Source: Leptothoe spongobia TAU-MAC 1115 (GTDB lineage Bacteria > Cyanobacteriota > Cyanobacteriia > Phormidesmidales > Phormidesmidaceae). From it: a stretch of DNA of 64,000 nt. Each line of letters begins with the position of its first letter. Within the stretch, counting starts at the first letter, position 1. The translations under genes and the position numbers were made by a program. The notes beneath the pieces are model-generated. The model searched no databases. It was not told the origin of the DNA and worked only from the letters and a program-made list of their open reading frames with translations. Location of the stretch: contig NZ_JADOES010000009.1 of the NCBI RefSeq assembly GCF_018739885.1, positions 85,875-149,874 of the forward strand. Direction: 5' to 3'. Of this stretch, positions 35,436-47,017 are shown piece by piece.

Positions 35436-35791
35436 CTCGTTTACCCCGTCGTGCATCGAGGGTAAAGCCGCCCCTGCGGGGGCGGGCGTCCACCAGACAC
35501 TACCATGGAGATTTTGCTCCCATAGCGTCTGTACGTCGTCCCCTAAGATCCTACAATTCTAGGCCTTTAACAAGGCTCTCATGTCCTGAGCAAGAGATCA
35601 AATCTCCTGGTAATCCCTCTGGTCCAGAACAACCGCACCCTCATGAACCTAAGCCTAGTCTGTATGCAGACTTAGTTGAGTTTTATAAGAGTTGGGGAAG
35701 ATTCTTACGAAGCTTAGAAAAACCTTGGCAATGGATATTAGCAATCGCTATTGTTCTTAGTAGTCTCTTGCTGTTGAATCGACTGCTCTAG
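35432..35791 (+). CDS. Small tail-anchored protein coupled to the haloperoxidase
   Basis: 119 aa. Arg/Pro-rich first half (MTRLPRRASRVKPPLRGRAS), Pro-rich middle, and a C-terminal membrane helix (about 98-118) ending LLLLNRLL. Its ATG overlaps the haloperoxidase stop, so translation is coupled. The first part is encoded by a GC-rich stretch with a CGCCCC/GGGGCG hairpin. No family recognised. A membrane tether or partner for the haloperoxidase is an inference from position. Confidence 0.6.
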   Translation: MTRLPRRASRVKPPLRGRASTRHYHGDFAPIASVRRPLRSYNSRPLTRLSCPEQEIKSPGNPSGPEQPHPHEPKPSLYADLVEFYKSWGRFLRSLEKPWQWILAIAIVLSSLLLLNRLL

Positions 35792-35845
35792 CCTCTTGTA
35801 CCAACAAGTCTGATCGCTGCTTCAACAGATATTGCTATCAGCCTT

Positions 35846-35887
35846 AACCAAAAAAGACGGGTCATCAAGGCCTGTCTTTTTTGGTTT
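35846..35887 (+). terminator. Rho-independent terminator after the haloperoxidase operon
   Basis: Stem AACCAAAAAAGAC with GTCTTTTTTGGTT, extended by two more pairs past one mismatch, followed by a T-run. It may also serve the convergent thiC gene. Confidence 0.8.
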
Positions 35888-35921
35888 TTACCTGATTCAA
35901 TTAGCCAGAAGAAACTGGTGT

Positions 35922-37385
<1,464 letters not shown>

Positions 37386-37396
37386 TCAGTACAGGA

Positions 37397-38872
37397 TTAG
37401 TACGTTCTGACCCGTAGCTGATCGTAGTTAAAAATTTGAGCAGTGCCATTTTGTTTTGCTAAGGCAGTCCAAACTAATGTGACAACTGTCGATGTAATTA
37501 GGGCTGCGGCAAAACTATGGAGCAAGTCTGCACTACCAGGTACTGCTGCAAATAAGGGTGAAAAGTCGGGTTTCTGAAAAAATAGTAATCCAGCAACCAT
37601 GCCTACCAGAGAGCTCACAAAGGCATTAAGACCACTGAGGTGTCGGCTATAGAGGCCGTACAACATGGGAAACAGGACTGCGGCACAGATTAAATCGGCT
37701 ACAAAAAATAAGTAGAGCACACTATATCCTTGAGCAGCGATTGCGATCGCAGGCACCCCCACCAGTATCGTTAAAATCCGCGATACCTTCAGTACATTAT
37801 TGGCGGATGGATCGGGTAATACCCGCATTAAATCCAGGGTAAACACGCTAGCCAGGCCATTGAGCATGGTATCAAGACTACTCATCACCAGGGCCAAGGC
37901 CAATACGATCACGGTTATCAAAACCCAGTTGGGCATTGCTAACTGGCTTAACAAACCAAACAACGCCGTCTCACCGATAATGTCAGGCTGAACATCCGCT
38001 AAAGGCACTGCCAACAAACCCAGCATGCCCGCAATCAAGATCAGTGGCAAAATTACCACGGCTGATCCGAGAAAGGCCCGACGCACAGTTTGGCTATCAC
38101 GACAGGCATACACTCGCTGCCAGTTGCCTTGGTTAAAGACTTCTGCTGCGACAATCGCAATGATCAGCGTTGCCCCAAACCGCAGACCACCAATATTGCC
38201 CAGGGAGAGTAATTCAGGCTGCCGAGTAGCCACCGCATTAAAGGCCTCTATCCCACCCAAAGCCATTACAATCACTCCAGCACATAGCAATAACAGGGGC
38301 ACAATCACCACAAACTGCACTACATCAGTCAAGATAGTTGTGCCTAAGCCACCCACTGTGGTGTAGATAAAAACCGCTGTAATCACTATTAGAGCGGTTA
38401 CACCCAATGGGACATCCGCTACCAGTTGGAGTGCTTTCGCAATCGCCGTTAGCTCCGCTGTGAGGTAAATAAACATGTAAAACACAATCACGGCTTCCAC
38501 CAACCAATACATGGGGCCGCCAAAGCGATATTTTACATATTCATTGAGGGAATGCCCTTGGGGCATAAGGTGACGTAAACGTGGACCCACAATAAAGAAA
38601 AGCGCTACAGCCCCAGCAGAGCCCAGACAGTAGCCCAAAATAGCCGACAATCCCCCAAACGCAGAGCCGGCCTCTTGGGGGCTAAACAAAATCCAGGCCC
38701 CCAAAGCCGATGCCGTCACTGTGGCTAGAGCTGACCAGCCACCAACCTGGTTACGGTTGACCATGTAGCCTTCTAAATCAATGCGTTGACGCCCGGCATA
38801 CAAGACACCAAACAGGGTAAATGCTGCTGCTGTTACCAGGGTCACCAGTAACGCAATTGCTCCTATGGACAC
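37397..38872 (-). CDS. Sodium:solute symporter (SSS family), TPP-riboswitch controlled
   Basis: 491 aa with about 13 membrane helices. The SSS signature GGLGTTILTDVVQF is present, as is ALALVMSSLDTMLNGLASV. Start is a GTG at 38872 with GAGGAAGGA 5 bases upstream. The leader holds a complete TPP riboswitch, and thiC follows on the same strand. This points to uptake of thiamine or its pyrimidine precursor; PanF-like symporters under THI control (ThiV) are the known parallel. Substrate is inferred from regulation. Confidence 0.85.
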   Translation of the reverse strand: MSIGAIALLVTLVTAAAFTLFGVLYAGRQRIDLEGYMVNRNQVGGWSALATVTASALGAWILFSPQEAGSAFGGLSAILGYCLGSAGAVALFFIVGPRLRHLMPQGHSLNEYVKYRFGGPMYWLVEAVIVFYMFIYLTAELTAIAKALQLVADVPLGVTALIVITAVFIYTTVGGLGTTILTDVVQFVVIVPLLLLCAGVIVMALGGIEAFNAVATRQPELLSLGNIGGLRFGATLIIAIVAAEVFNQGNWQRVYACRDSQTVRRAFLGSAVVILPLILIAGMLGLLAVPLADVQPDIIGETALFGLLSQLAMPNWVLITVIVLALALVMSSLDTMLNGLASVFTLDLMRVLPDPSANNVLKVSRILTILVGVPAIAIAAQGYSVLYLFFVADLICAAVLFPMLYGLYSRHLSGLNAFVSSLVGMVAGLLFFQKPDFSPLFAAVPGSADLLHSFAAALITSTVVTLVWTALAKQNGTAQIFNYDQLRVRTY

Positions 38873-38996
38873 AGTCCTTCCTCATATCTTTGGGCAAAAC
38901 ACTAGGAGCAATGAGTTACTTGCTTAAGGACAAATAGTTCATCCTTTTGGATTGCCCACGGATATGATCAGCATTGACAGCAAATCTAAAGCGGTT

Positions 38997-39073
38997 GGCT
39001 TCCCTACGCTGGCATTACCCAGACTCAGGTTCCGAGGGTATGATCTCAGCCCGTCATTACAGGCACCCCTAGC
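38997..39073 (-). promoter_or_regulatory. TPP riboswitch (THI element)
   Basis: On the minus strand the conserved parts occur in order: GGGGTGCC, GGCTGAGATCATACCC, GAACCTGA, and GGTAATGCCAGCGTAGGGAA. This is the canonical THI box. It lies 125 bases before the symporter start; thiamine pyrophosphate should repress the symporter-thiC unit. Confidence 0.95.
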
Positions 39074-39204
39074 TGTGTAGTTGATACTACCACGGGAATG
39101 AACTTAGAGAGATAGTAGCCTGGTAAGGGCCTCTCTTATGAATGCCCTGAGGTACGAGTGGACGGAAAGTAAGGGTAGAAAGGGAGACGGGAAGAACAGA
39201 GCGA

Positions 39205-40146
39205 TTACTGTTGGATCACCAGGGACTGAAGCATGAGTTCGGTGAGAGATTGGGTGACTAGACTGTTACCGCTGGGGCTAAGGTGAATGTGATCGCGATA
39301 GAGAGCGGCGGAGTTAGGGGTCGCTTGAAACACTGGGAGAAAATCGAGATAGGGAATTTGTTGTTGCGCAACAAATTCATCTACCCGTTTACGGGCAACG
39401 ATTTCATAGTCTCTCGGGCCATCAAGGACCTCGCGTTTTAGAGGGGTCATGGCCAAGAGAAGGACACCATCATTCGCATCCACATATTTTTTTATCTCTT
39501 CAATTGCAATTAGATTTTTGCCAATGCGATCTCCTGTTTCGTTTTGAATCTCTTTTAGACCTGGAATAGGGGGTTGTTTTTTAAATCTATTGGCAATTTC
39601 TGCTAGGGCTAATAGAGGCTTTTTATCAGGATAACTACGGTCTTTGCCCACTTGGAGCGAACTAGGTTGAGTACCAAACAGGTCGTCAGTATTGATCACT
39701 AACATAACGATTTGTGACTCAAAAGTACTAAATCGTTTTAGATACGCCAGTTCATTGCGAGGTCCCCAAGAGTTGGCAGACGCATTGAGCACTTCCACTG
39801 ATTGTGGGCCACTGCGTTGGGAAAATTCATTTTCGATGAGGGCCGATAACGTCTCAGACTGATCGGTCCACCAGTTGCCATTCACAATGGAATCCCCAAT
39901 TAGAAAAATCCGCAGGGTGTCGCTGGGTCGGGATTTTGCAATTGCTTGGGTACGCATTGAATACTGGTTAATCGTAATTCGATTGCCAAAGCGACGCATT
40001 TGCTGATCGGGGGCCAGGAGGTAGCCGATCGTGTCATCTGCTACATAGAGGGGAGGATTACCAAAACCAAACAGTAACCGCAGTGCTAACTCCACCAGCA
40101 GAAGGGCTAAACACAGGATAAGTAGCCCAAAAATGAAAGTCTTCAC
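39205..40146 (-). CDS. SGNH/GDSL-like hydrolase with N-terminal anchor
   Basis: 313 aa. An N-terminal helix (about 5-28) anchors or exports it. The catalytic Ser block is FLIGDSIVN (about 82-90), and the C-terminal Asp-His block is YRDHIHLSPSGN (about 284-295). The middle Asn motif (LNASANSWGP) matches block III. SGNH enzymes deacylate or esterify sugars and lipids; substrate unknown. It is divergently placed relative to nothing obvious. Confidence 0.85.
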   Translation of the reverse strand: MKTFIFGLLILCLALLLVELALRLLFGFGNPPLYVADDTIGYLLAPDQQMRRFGNRITINQYSMRTQAIAKSRPSDTLRIFLIGDSIVNGNWWTDQSETLSALIENEFSQRSGPQSVEVLNASANSWGPRNELAYLKRFSTFESQIVMLVINTDDLFGTQPSSLQVGKDRSYPDKKPLLALAEIANRFKKQPPIPGLKEIQNETGDRIGKNLIAIEEIKKYVDANDGVLLLAMTPLKREVLDGPRDYEIVARKRVDEFVAQQQIPYLDFLPVFQATPNSAALYRDHIHLSPSGNSLVTQSLTELMLQSLVIQQ

Positions 40147-40276
40147 GGATTAACCCCGCTGCAATCAATATAAAAATGTACAGGCGTTCCATGGCAACCT
40201 CTTCAGGCTACTTTTAGGCTACTGTTCCCACTTCTGCGAAACATCTGCCATGGACAGGGGGGACAAGCCCCAGACT

Positions 40277-40636
40277 TTATACCTGGCTCAATTCAATCAC
40301 ATTGCCATCTGGGTCGTGGATAAATATAGCAGCCCGACCAGAAGCACTGGACTGTATCGGTACATGGCCATGGGTTAGCCTTTGTTTAGCGGTTTCTAGA
40401 TCTGCGATCGCAAATGCCAAATGAGGCCGACGACCCCACTTTTCATCCGGCGCAGGTTGCACATAATCACGATCCGCGACGATCAGATGAATTTGAAATG
40501 CCCCCAACTGATACCAGGCTCCAGGAAATTTTAGTGTACGTTCAACCTTAGGTAGTCTAAGTAACGTCCCATAAAAGTATTCTGCCGCTGCTAAATTTGA
40601 AACATTGATGGCTACATGGAGCGGTGACTGTAACAT
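40277..40636 (-). CDS. VOC-superfamily (glyoxalase/dioxygenase-fold) protein
   Basis: 119 aa, one VOC module. It begins LHVAINVSNLAAAEYFYGTL and ends FIHDPDGNVIELSQ, the usual first and last strands with metal ligands His (HVAIN), His in RRPHLAFAI and Glu in VIEL. The family covers glyoxalases, fosfomycin and bleomycin resistance proteins and dioxygenases; the activity is not predictable. Confidence 0.88.
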   Translation of the reverse strand: MLQSPLHVAINVSNLAAAEYFYGTLLRLPKVERTLKFPGAWYQLGAFQIHLIVADRDYVQPAPDEKWGRRPHLAFAIADLETAKQRLTHGHVPIQSSASGRAAIFIHDPDGNVIELSQV

Positions 40637-40843
40637 CTTGACCTATCTCTCAGTCAGCTAGTTTATTGTATCGGTCAATAGCCTGAGGCGTGTATCAAAT
40701 GTCCTTGATAACTACTGCAACCGTAACTCTCTTCTCAACCTGGGTTTACTAAGAACGTCAGCGATAATCATGTTGGTTGTGGAATCCATTGGTATCCTTA
40801 ATTAGCCAACAGAACGCTTTTTGTGTATTCCTCTGCAAACTAT

Positions 40844-41752
40844 ATGAATACCATTAGTCCATTAAATTCAGGTCCAATTTTGGCTCGGCGCAAGCCACGC
40901 CTTCTGGTCGTGGACGATGAGCCAGATAACCTAGATTTGCTTTATCGTACTTTCCGCCGTGAATATCAGGTATTGAGAGCAGAGAGCGGCAGACAGGCAT
41001 TAGAAGTGCTGGAAGATGATGGTGAAGTCGCTGTGATCATCTCTGACCAGCGCATGCCTGAAATGACGGGCACTGAATTTCTCAGTAAAACAGTACCGGA
41101 ATTTCCCGACACAGTACGTATTATCCTCACAGGATTTACAGACGTTGAGGATTTAGTCCAAGCCATTAACAATGGCCAAGTCTACCGCTACATTACTAAA
41201 CCCTGGGAACCCGATACCCTAAGACAGCTCGTCCAACAAGCGGCCAATACCTATGAGCTGCTCAAACAAAGTAATCATGCTCTGTATGTTGCTCAGCATC
41301 AGGCTCAGCTCATGAATCGAGTCGCCGAGCTCGGCAATATCGACATAGCAGAAGCCGATGCGCTTCAATTTATCGCCGATGGTTGGGGCCAAATTCTATC
41401 CACACGGATATGCGCTATCCAATGTCTTGAAGAAAACAACGTTACGCTAGCAACCTTTGGCGATCTCTGTGGCCAGAACCTTCTGGATAATGCTTTGGTA
41501 CAAAATGCGATCTCAACTCGCACGATGCAAGTATTACCTGATGTGAGCGCTAGTAACCTCAACGATTCACTGTATCGAATAACCGCTACCCGGTCTCATC
41601 TGGTGGTCCCCGTCGTCTTCCATGAGCGACTTCTGGCAGTCGTATCGTTTCATTGGGAACACAGCTACCGTAACTTAGACGATGTCCGCGACATCCTCAC
41701 AATTCCTACCAATCAAATGGCCCAAGCATTGATCGCCAACCGCTGTCTCTAG
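40844..41752 (+). CDS. Response regulator with C-terminal GAF-like domain
   Basis: About 302 aa from the ATG at 40844; a GTG at 40823 is upstream. The receiver domain (about 18-140) has acidic VVDDEPDN, phospho-acceptor Asp in ISDQRMPEMTG, Thr in ILTGFTD and Lys in ITKPWEP. A helical linker leads to a GAF-like domain (about 165-300). No HTH or output enzyme is visible, so it may act by protein contact. No histidine kinase is adjacent. Confidence 0.87.
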   Translation: MNTISPLNSGPILARRKPRLLVVDDEPDNLDLLYRTFRREYQVLRAESGRQALEVLEDDGEVAVIISDQRMPEMTGTEFLSKTVPEFPDTVRIILTGFTDVEDLVQAINNGQVYRYITKPWEPDTLRQLVQQAANTYELLKQSNHALYVAQHQAQLMNRVAELGNIDIAEADALQFIADGWGQILSTRICAIQCLEENNVTLATFGDLCGQNLLDNALVQNAISTRTMQVLPDVSASNLNDSLYRITATRSHLVVPVVFHERLLAVVSFHWEHSYRNLDDVRDILTIPTNQMAQALIANRCL

Positions 41753-41824
41753 GTCACAGGACTGGAGCCAGTCAACACAGGACTAGCAGCAGTATGATAG
41801 GAATCGGCTCAGTGCCCTACCCTC

Positions 41825-42568
41825 ATGGGTACTGAGCCCAGTGTCCTTAGGAAAAAACTGATGGCTCAGGCCACCCCCGACGCCCATTATATTCGTGACT
41901 TATTTGACCGCATTGCACCGGTCTATGATGATTTGAACCAGTCTCTGAGCTTTGGACTGCATACAGTTTGGAAGCAAATGGCAGTGGACTGGAGTGGTAC
42001 CCAGTTAGGCATGACGGTCCTGGATGTGTGCTGTGGTAGCGGTGATTTAGCCTTATTACTGGCACGCCAGGTGGGGGCACATGGTCAGGTGACGGGGGCA
42101 GATTTTGCGGTGGAACAACTTGCGATCGCTGCCAAGAGAGCTGCAGCCAAAGGCTATACTCCACGCACTAACTGGGTCGAAGCCGATGCCCTAAATTTGC
42201 CCTTTGCAGCCAATCACTATGATGCCGCCACCATGGGCTATGGCCTCAGAAACCTGATTGATATTCCTCGAGGCCTGAGAGAACTCCATCGTGTCTTAAA
42301 ACCCGGAGCAAAAGCAGCTGTTCTAGATTTTCATCGACCTAATTCGATTTTGGTCCAGCAGTTTCAACAATGGTATCTCGATACCATTGTCGTCCCAGCC
42401 GCACAGCGCTGCGGCCTGACGGAGGAATATGCCTATATCGGTCCCAGTGTGGATCGATTTCCGATCAGCCGTGAGCAGGTCGAACTTGCCCATCAAGCAG
42501 GTTTTAGCAAGGCAGTTCACTACCCTCTGGCCGGTGGCATGATGGGTGTCCTGGTAGCTCAGAAATGA
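41825..42568 (+). CDS. menG: UbiE/MenG quinone C-methyltransferase
   Basis: 247 aa; an ATG at 41861 would remove 12 residues. SAM-binding motif [14 protein letters not shown] at about 67, and the family signature [23 protein letters not shown] at about 140. In cyanobacteria the enzyme methylates demethylphylloquinone in the last step of phylloquinone synthesis for photosystem I. Overlaps the DUF445 gene (ATGA at 42565), so translation is coupled. Confidence 0.92.
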   Translation: MGTEPSVLRKKLMAQATPDAHYIRDLFDRIAPVYDDLNQSLSFGLHTVWKQMAVDWSGTQLGMTVLDVCCGSGDLALLLARQVGAHGQVTGADFAVEQLAIAAKRAAAKGYTPRTNWVEADALNLPFAANHYDAATMGYGLRNLIDIPRGLRELHRVLKPGAKAAVLDFHRPNSILVQQFQQWYLDTIVVPAAQRCGLTEEYAYIGPSVDRFPISREQVELAHQAGFSKAVHYPLAGGMMGVLVAQK

Positions 42569-43794
42569 GTACGATTTCCCCCGTTCTCTTAGTATTACCA
42601 CCGGTTGCCGGTGGCATCATTGGTTATTTCACCAATGATCTCGCCATCAAAATGTTGTTTCGGCCCTATCGGCCACTTTATTTGTTCGGTCACCAGCTAC
42701 CATTTACGCCAGGACTTATTCCTAGCAATCAAAGCCGATTGGCTAAGCGCATCGCTGATACCATCATGGGGTCACTACTCACCCCAGAAGAGCTACAGCG
42801 CCTTGCCAAACGACTGCTCAAAACTGAACGAATGCAGGCAGCCATTCGCTGGCTCCTAGATCTGGCACTGACCCAAACCCAAAGCTCCAATCAAGACAAA
42901 ACAGCCCAAATCCTCGGCAATATTCTGCAAGATATGCTGGGTCAATCTCTACCTAAGATGCTGAGAGTATGGGCTAAAGACGAGAATTTTTTAGCTGACC
43001 AAATTGACCATATTTTTGATCAAGTGCTGCTGGATTTTCGACTCAATGAAAACCAAGCCAAACAGATTGCTATCTGGGTGCGCCAGGGGATTTTACCCCC
43101 CGATCGTCTTCGGCGGCTGATCATTGATTTTCTGACCGATCGCAACATCAAAGTCATCGATGAAACACTGCGCGAGAAAACGAGTGGTACCTACTGGGTA
43201 GTCGCTAATATTTTTGGTGTCCGCAATGCTTTAACGCGCCTGCGCACCTACTGTTTGGATGAGCCTGACAAATGCAACAACCGCATTTCTGAGCTGATTA
43301 CGGCATTGCGGGTGGAAAATCGGTTTCAAGAGTGGCTACAGAACTTCTCGCTACAAGAGCTGCCGATCTCAACGGTTCAACAGCTAAGGGCAACATTGGG
43401 CCAGACCATCCGCACTTATCTACAAACCGATGGGGTGCCGCTGCTCAAGGGGCTAAGTGACTCAATCGACTGGCACAAGCTCGCCCAGCGGTTACTCAAA
43501 CGGCTCCAAACTTCATCGGTGGTGATGGATTCCTTAGACACCGCTAGCGAGGAATTGGCCCTAATCCTAGAACGCTATCTAGAAGAAGACTTAGAAAATA
43601 TTGTCGCCCAAGCCATTCCAATTTTGGATATTGACCAGGTGATTATGGATCGAGTCAAGGCAACATCACCCCGCAATTTAGAAACAGCGATTCAAGGCAT
43701 CGTTCGCAATGAGCTACAGGCCATTGTCAACTTAGGTGGCATCCTAGGATTCACCATTGGCCTCATGCAGGCAGGTATTTTGTTATTACAGTAG
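42565..43794 (+). CDS. DUF445 family membrane protein
   Basis: 409 aa. The N-terminal helix contains [20 protein letters not shown] and is followed by [11 protein letters not shown], the DUF445 signature. A long charged alpha-helical middle and a C-terminal helix (about 388-408) complete it. The family is widespread with unclear function. The start overlaps the menG stop. Confidence 0.9.
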   Translation: MSTISPVLLVLPPVAGGIIGYFTNDLAIKMLFRPYRPLYLFGHQLPFTPGLIPSNQSRLAKRIADTIMGSLLTPEELQRLAKRLLKTERMQAAIRWLLDLALTQTQSSNQDKTAQILGNILQDMLGQSLPKMLRVWAKDENFLADQIDHIFDQVLLDFRLNENQAKQIAIWVRQGILPPDRLRRLIIDFLTDRNIKVIDETLREKTSGTYWVVANIFGVRNALTRLRTYCLDEPDKCNNRISELITALRVENRFQEWLQNFSLQELPISTVQQLRATLGQTIRTYLQTDGVPLLKGLSDSIDWHKLAQRLLKRLQTSSVVMDSLDTASEELALILERYLEEDLENIVAQAIPILDIDQVIMDRVKATSPRNLETAIQGIVRNELQAIVNLGGILGFTIGLMQAGILLLQ

Positions 43795-43827
43795 GGACAT
43801 GGCAGGTAACGCCCCTACACAAAAAAT

Positions 43828-43853
43828 GGGGCACCCACAAAGGGAACCCCTAC
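43828..43853 (+). repeat. Short relative of the 60-bp dispersed repeat
   Basis: GGGGCACCCACAAAGGGAAC then CCCTAC resembles the GGGCATCCACAAGGGAGTGC core of the repeats at 16106 and 28211. Only this core is shared. A nearby GCCCCTAC (43811-43818) could pair with upstream GTAGGG. Confidence 0.45.
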
Positions 43854-43899
43854 GGAGATATTTTGGAACATTGTGACAACGCTCTAATCTAAATCAGCC

Positions 43900-44697
43900 T
43901 TAGCCAAATCGGCCCGAGACATAATCGCGAGTGTACTCTTCGCGAGGATTACTAAAGATGACCTGGGTTTCGTCGTACTCAACCAGGTAACCCATTTTGC
44001 CGCCAGCTTCAGTCGCCTGGGCATTAAAGAACGCGGTCCTGTCAGATACCCGAGAGGCCTGCTGCATATTGTGAGTAACAATGACAATGGTGTACTGCGA
44101 CTTGAGATCGTGCATGAGTTCTTCCACTTTTAAGGTGGAGATGGGATCTAGTGCAGAGCAAGGCTCGTCCATCAGGATGACCTCGGGTTCAATTGCGATC
44201 GCACGGGCAATACACAGACGCTGCTGCTGACCACCAGACAAACCTAAACCACTATCCTTAAGCTTATCCTTAACCTCGTCCCACAGAGCCGCACCCTTTA
44301 GAGAGCGCTCAACCAGCTCATCCATATCACCTTGATAGCCATTAATACGAGCACCAAAAGCAATGTTCTCGTAAATAGACTTAGGGAACGGGTTAGGCTT
44401 CTGAAACACCATACCCACACGGCGACGCAATTCTACTGGATCAAAACGCTTGATATCTTCACCATTAAACGAAATATTGCCATCAACGCGAGCGATGGGA
44501 ATCAAATCATTCATGCGGTTAAAGCAACGTAAAACGGTACTTTTACCACATCCAGAGGGACCAATAAAGGCAACGATTTGATTACGAGGGATATCAAGAA
44601 AAACGTCTTTAACCGCCAGGTTAGAGCCGTAATATACTGAGATTTTTTCAGCCTTCAGGGCTACATCAGTCATGGTTTGAGGACGTGTGTCTTGCAT
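43900..44697 (-). CDS. pstB: Phosphate ABC transporter ATP-binding protein
   Basis: 265 aa from the ATG at 44697, with AGGA about 11 bases upstream; Met codons at 44673 and TTG 44724 are alternatives. Walker [10 protein letters not shown], signature [14 protein letters not shown], Walker B VILMDEP and switch His ([10 protein letters not shown]) are all present. It powers PstAC uptake of phosphate. Last gene of pstSCAB, 53 bases after pstA. Confidence 0.96.
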   Translation of the reverse strand: MQDTRPQTMTDVALKAEKISVYYGSNLAVKDVFLDIPRNQIVAFIGPSGCGKSTVLRCFNRMNDLIPIARVDGNISFNGEDIKRFDPVELRRRVGMVFQKPNPFPKSIYENIAFGARINGYQGDMDELVERSLKGAALWDEVKDKLKDSGLGLSGGQQQRLCIARAIAIEPEVILMDEPCSALDPISTLKVEELMHDLKSQYTIVIVTHNMQQASRVSDRTAFFNAQATEAGGKMGYLVEYDETQVIFSNPREEYTRDYVSGRFG

Positions 44698-44750
44698 AAT
44701 TTTAGTATTCCTGCTAATACCCAATGTCTAAAAGAGAATGGCTGCAATAG

Positions 44751-45659
44751 CTACCGTGTTTGCTGGAAACGATTGCGGAAGTAAATAGCGACTGCATTCA
44801 TCAGCAACAACATGACCATCAGCACAATGATTCCGGATGCTGCGATGCTATGAAACTCAGCTTGAGGACGTCCAACCCAGTTATAGATTTGAATTGGCAT
44901 TGCTGTAAATGGACTCTGGAGACTGCTCGGCGTCGAACGAATAAACGCAACTGCACCAATAGCAATCAAGGGGGCAGTCTCTCCAATAGCACGAGACAAA
45001 GCCAGAATCACACCTGTCAAAACGCCAGGCATAGCGCTAGGTAACACATGACTCCAAACAACCTGCCACTTATTAGCTCCCAAAGCGAACCCAGCCAGAC
45101 GCATGCTGTTAGGCACTGCTCGAAGCGCTTCTCGGGTAGCTACGATAATTACTGGCAAAATCAGCAATGACAGAGTTAAACCGCCCGAGAGTACACTGTT
45201 ACCCCCAGTAATCGGCTCCATGATGCGCTTAAAAACAGCGAGACCAAGCAAGCCGTAAATAATAGACGGAACACCGGCCAAATTACCGATGTTAATCTCT
45301 ACCATTCGTGTGAACCAGTTGTCAGTGGCAAATTCTTCCAGATATATGGCTGCCCCCACACCAATGGGAAAGGACGTTGCCGCCACCACCATCATCAACC
45401 ATAACGTACCAAACAAAGCTGGCTTGATCCCTGCATTTTCAGGCTTTCGTGACGGGAAGGCAGTGAAAAAATTAGGATTGATAGTTCCTAAACCATCTAT
45501 CAAAATTGTAAATAAAAGCCAGGCTAATATCAAAACTGACACAATTGTGGCAGCCCAGGCAGCAGTTGCAAACAATTTATCCAGGTTGTAGCGACCGGAT
45601 AAATTCTGATCAAAATTTCCACTGGCTACGTCTTTTCCTTTGATCCCTTGAGCCGTCAT
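44751..45659 (-). CDS. pstA: Phosphate ABC transporter permease PstA
   Basis: 302 aa with six or more helices. The EAA-type loop ALGANKWQVVWSHVLPSAMPG contacts PstB. The conserved Arg/Glu region in ALSRAIGETAPLIAIGA is intact. Follows pstC by 77 bases. Confidence 0.95.
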   Translation of the reverse strand: MTAQGIKGKDVASGNFDQNLSGRYNLDKLFATAAWAATIVSVLILAWLLFTILIDGLGTINPNFFTAFPSRKPENAGIKPALFGTLWLMMVVAATSFPIGVGAAIYLEEFATDNWFTRMVEINIGNLAGVPSIIYGLLGLAVFKRIMEPITGGNSVLSGGLTLSLLILPVIIVATREALRAVPNSMRLAGFALGANKWQVVWSHVLPSAMPGVLTGVILALSRAIGETAPLIAIGAVAFIRSTPSSLQSPFTAMPIQIYNWVGRPQAEFHSIAASGIIVLMVMLLLMNAVAIYFRNRFQQTR

Positions 45660-45736
45660 GTCTTTATATTCCTATTCGCACAATTTCACTATCGCTAACC
45701 AAACAACTAAAACCAAACTCGTGAGCAGACTCAGCC

Positions 45737-46720
45737 TTAGTCGTACTTTTGACGAAAACGACGCACAAACCAAAAACTAAAGATATTCAGCGCTAGGGTG
45801 ATCAAAAATAACACCATACCCACGGCATACAATGTCTCGTAAGCAATGGTGCCATGGGGAGCATCTCCTTTAGTTACCTGCACAATGTAAGCCGTCATCG
45901 TCATCACAGGCACAAACGGATTAAAGCCCAAGGTAGGATTTGCACCAGCAGCCAATGTCACAATCATGGTCTCTCCGATAGCCCGTGACATCGCCAAAAT
46001 AAGCGATGAGACAATTCCAGACAGCGCAGCAGGCAAAACAACAGACCAGACCGTTTCACGCTTAGTAGAACCCAACGCATAGGAACCATCGCGCAGGGAC
46101 TGAGGTACAGAGTAAATCGCATCCTCACTCAAAGAAGCGATCATTGGCGTAATCATGATCCCCAAAACAATGCCCGCGCTCAACGCGTTAAATCCTTCTA
46201 CAGGAGGCAGAAACAATTGCAAAAAGGGCGTTACGGTAAGCAGCGCAAAGTAACCATAAACAACCGTCGGTACACCAGCCAAAATCTCCAAAACAGGCTT
46301 AAGAATACGGCGCAGCTTAGGGCTGGCATACTCACTTAGACAGATAGCGGCCAATAACCCCAAGGGAAGAGCCACCAAAATCGAAATAAAGGTAATCATC
46401 AGCGTGGCGCTAATGAGAACAAAGATCCCAAACTGTTTACTGGCAAACAAAGGTGTCCAACGGCCAGCCGTTAAGAAGTGAATAACACCTTGAATGTAGG
46501 AGACGTCCTGACCATCTTTTGAAAGCTCGCCGGGCAGGTCTCCAAAAAAAGAAAGGGCCTCAAAAATCAGTGTCCCGATAATGCCAATAGTGGTCAAAAT
46601 CGAAATCGCAGCAAATGCGCCACAAATAATTTTGACGATCAACTGAATAGTTTGAGAACGACTACGATTCGGTCGCCAGGTACCTGGGGCAATATCGTTC
46701 AGTGGAAGCTCAGCTGTCAT
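45737..46720 (-). CDS. pstC: Phosphate ABC transporter permease PstC
   Basis: 327 aa from the ATG at 46720, with a GAGGA site upstream; a TTG at 46726 would add two residues. Permease loop ALGSTKRETVWSVVLPAALSG and AMSRAIGETMIVTLAAG are typical. A stem-loop after pstS (46948-46974) separates it from pstS, probably lowering expression relative to the binding protein. Confidence 0.95.
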   Translation of the reverse strand: MTAELPLNDIAPGTWRPNRSRSQTIQLIVKIICGAFAAISILTTIGIIGTLIFEALSFFGDLPGELSKDGQDVSYIQGVIHFLTAGRWTPLFASKQFGIFVLISATLMITFISILVALPLGLLAAICLSEYASPKLRRILKPVLEILAGVPTVVYGYFALLTVTPFLQLFLPPVEGFNALSAGIVLGIMITPMIASLSEDAIYSVPQSLRDGSYALGSTKRETVWSVVLPAALSGIVSSLILAMSRAIGETMIVTLAAGANPTLGFNPFVPVMTMTAYIVQVTKGDAPHGTIAYETLYAVGMVLFLITLALNIFSFWFVRRFRQKYD

Positions 46721-46947
46721 GCACAAAGTCCTCAGCGCGGGTTAGGGCTAAACAACGTCCAGGTACCTGCATCACTCTAGGTCAAAATGACCATTTTGGA
46801 CGTGGACAACGTTCAAATACATCCAACAGAAATAAGTTGCAACTCTCATCTTTGCTGGGAATAAGAGTTGTGGACGCAGAAACAGGCTATGTCAAAATCT
46901 CTTAGAAAACTTGTATCAAACAATACTGAATGACTTTATTAAAGAGA

Positions 46948-46974
46948 GCTGGGAAGAGAGCAAATCTCCCCAGC
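46948..46974 (-). terminator. Partial terminator between pstS and pstC
   Basis: On the minus strand GCTGGGGAGA can pair with the TCTCTTCCCAGC stretch, with one mismatch, then TTTAAT. An imperfect stem and weak T-run suggest attenuation rather than complete stop, as is usual behind a highly expressed binding protein. Confidence 0.45.
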
Positions 46975-47017
46975 CGTGATTAACCAATCAGACGGAGATC
47001 CTGATCGGATTCAAACT

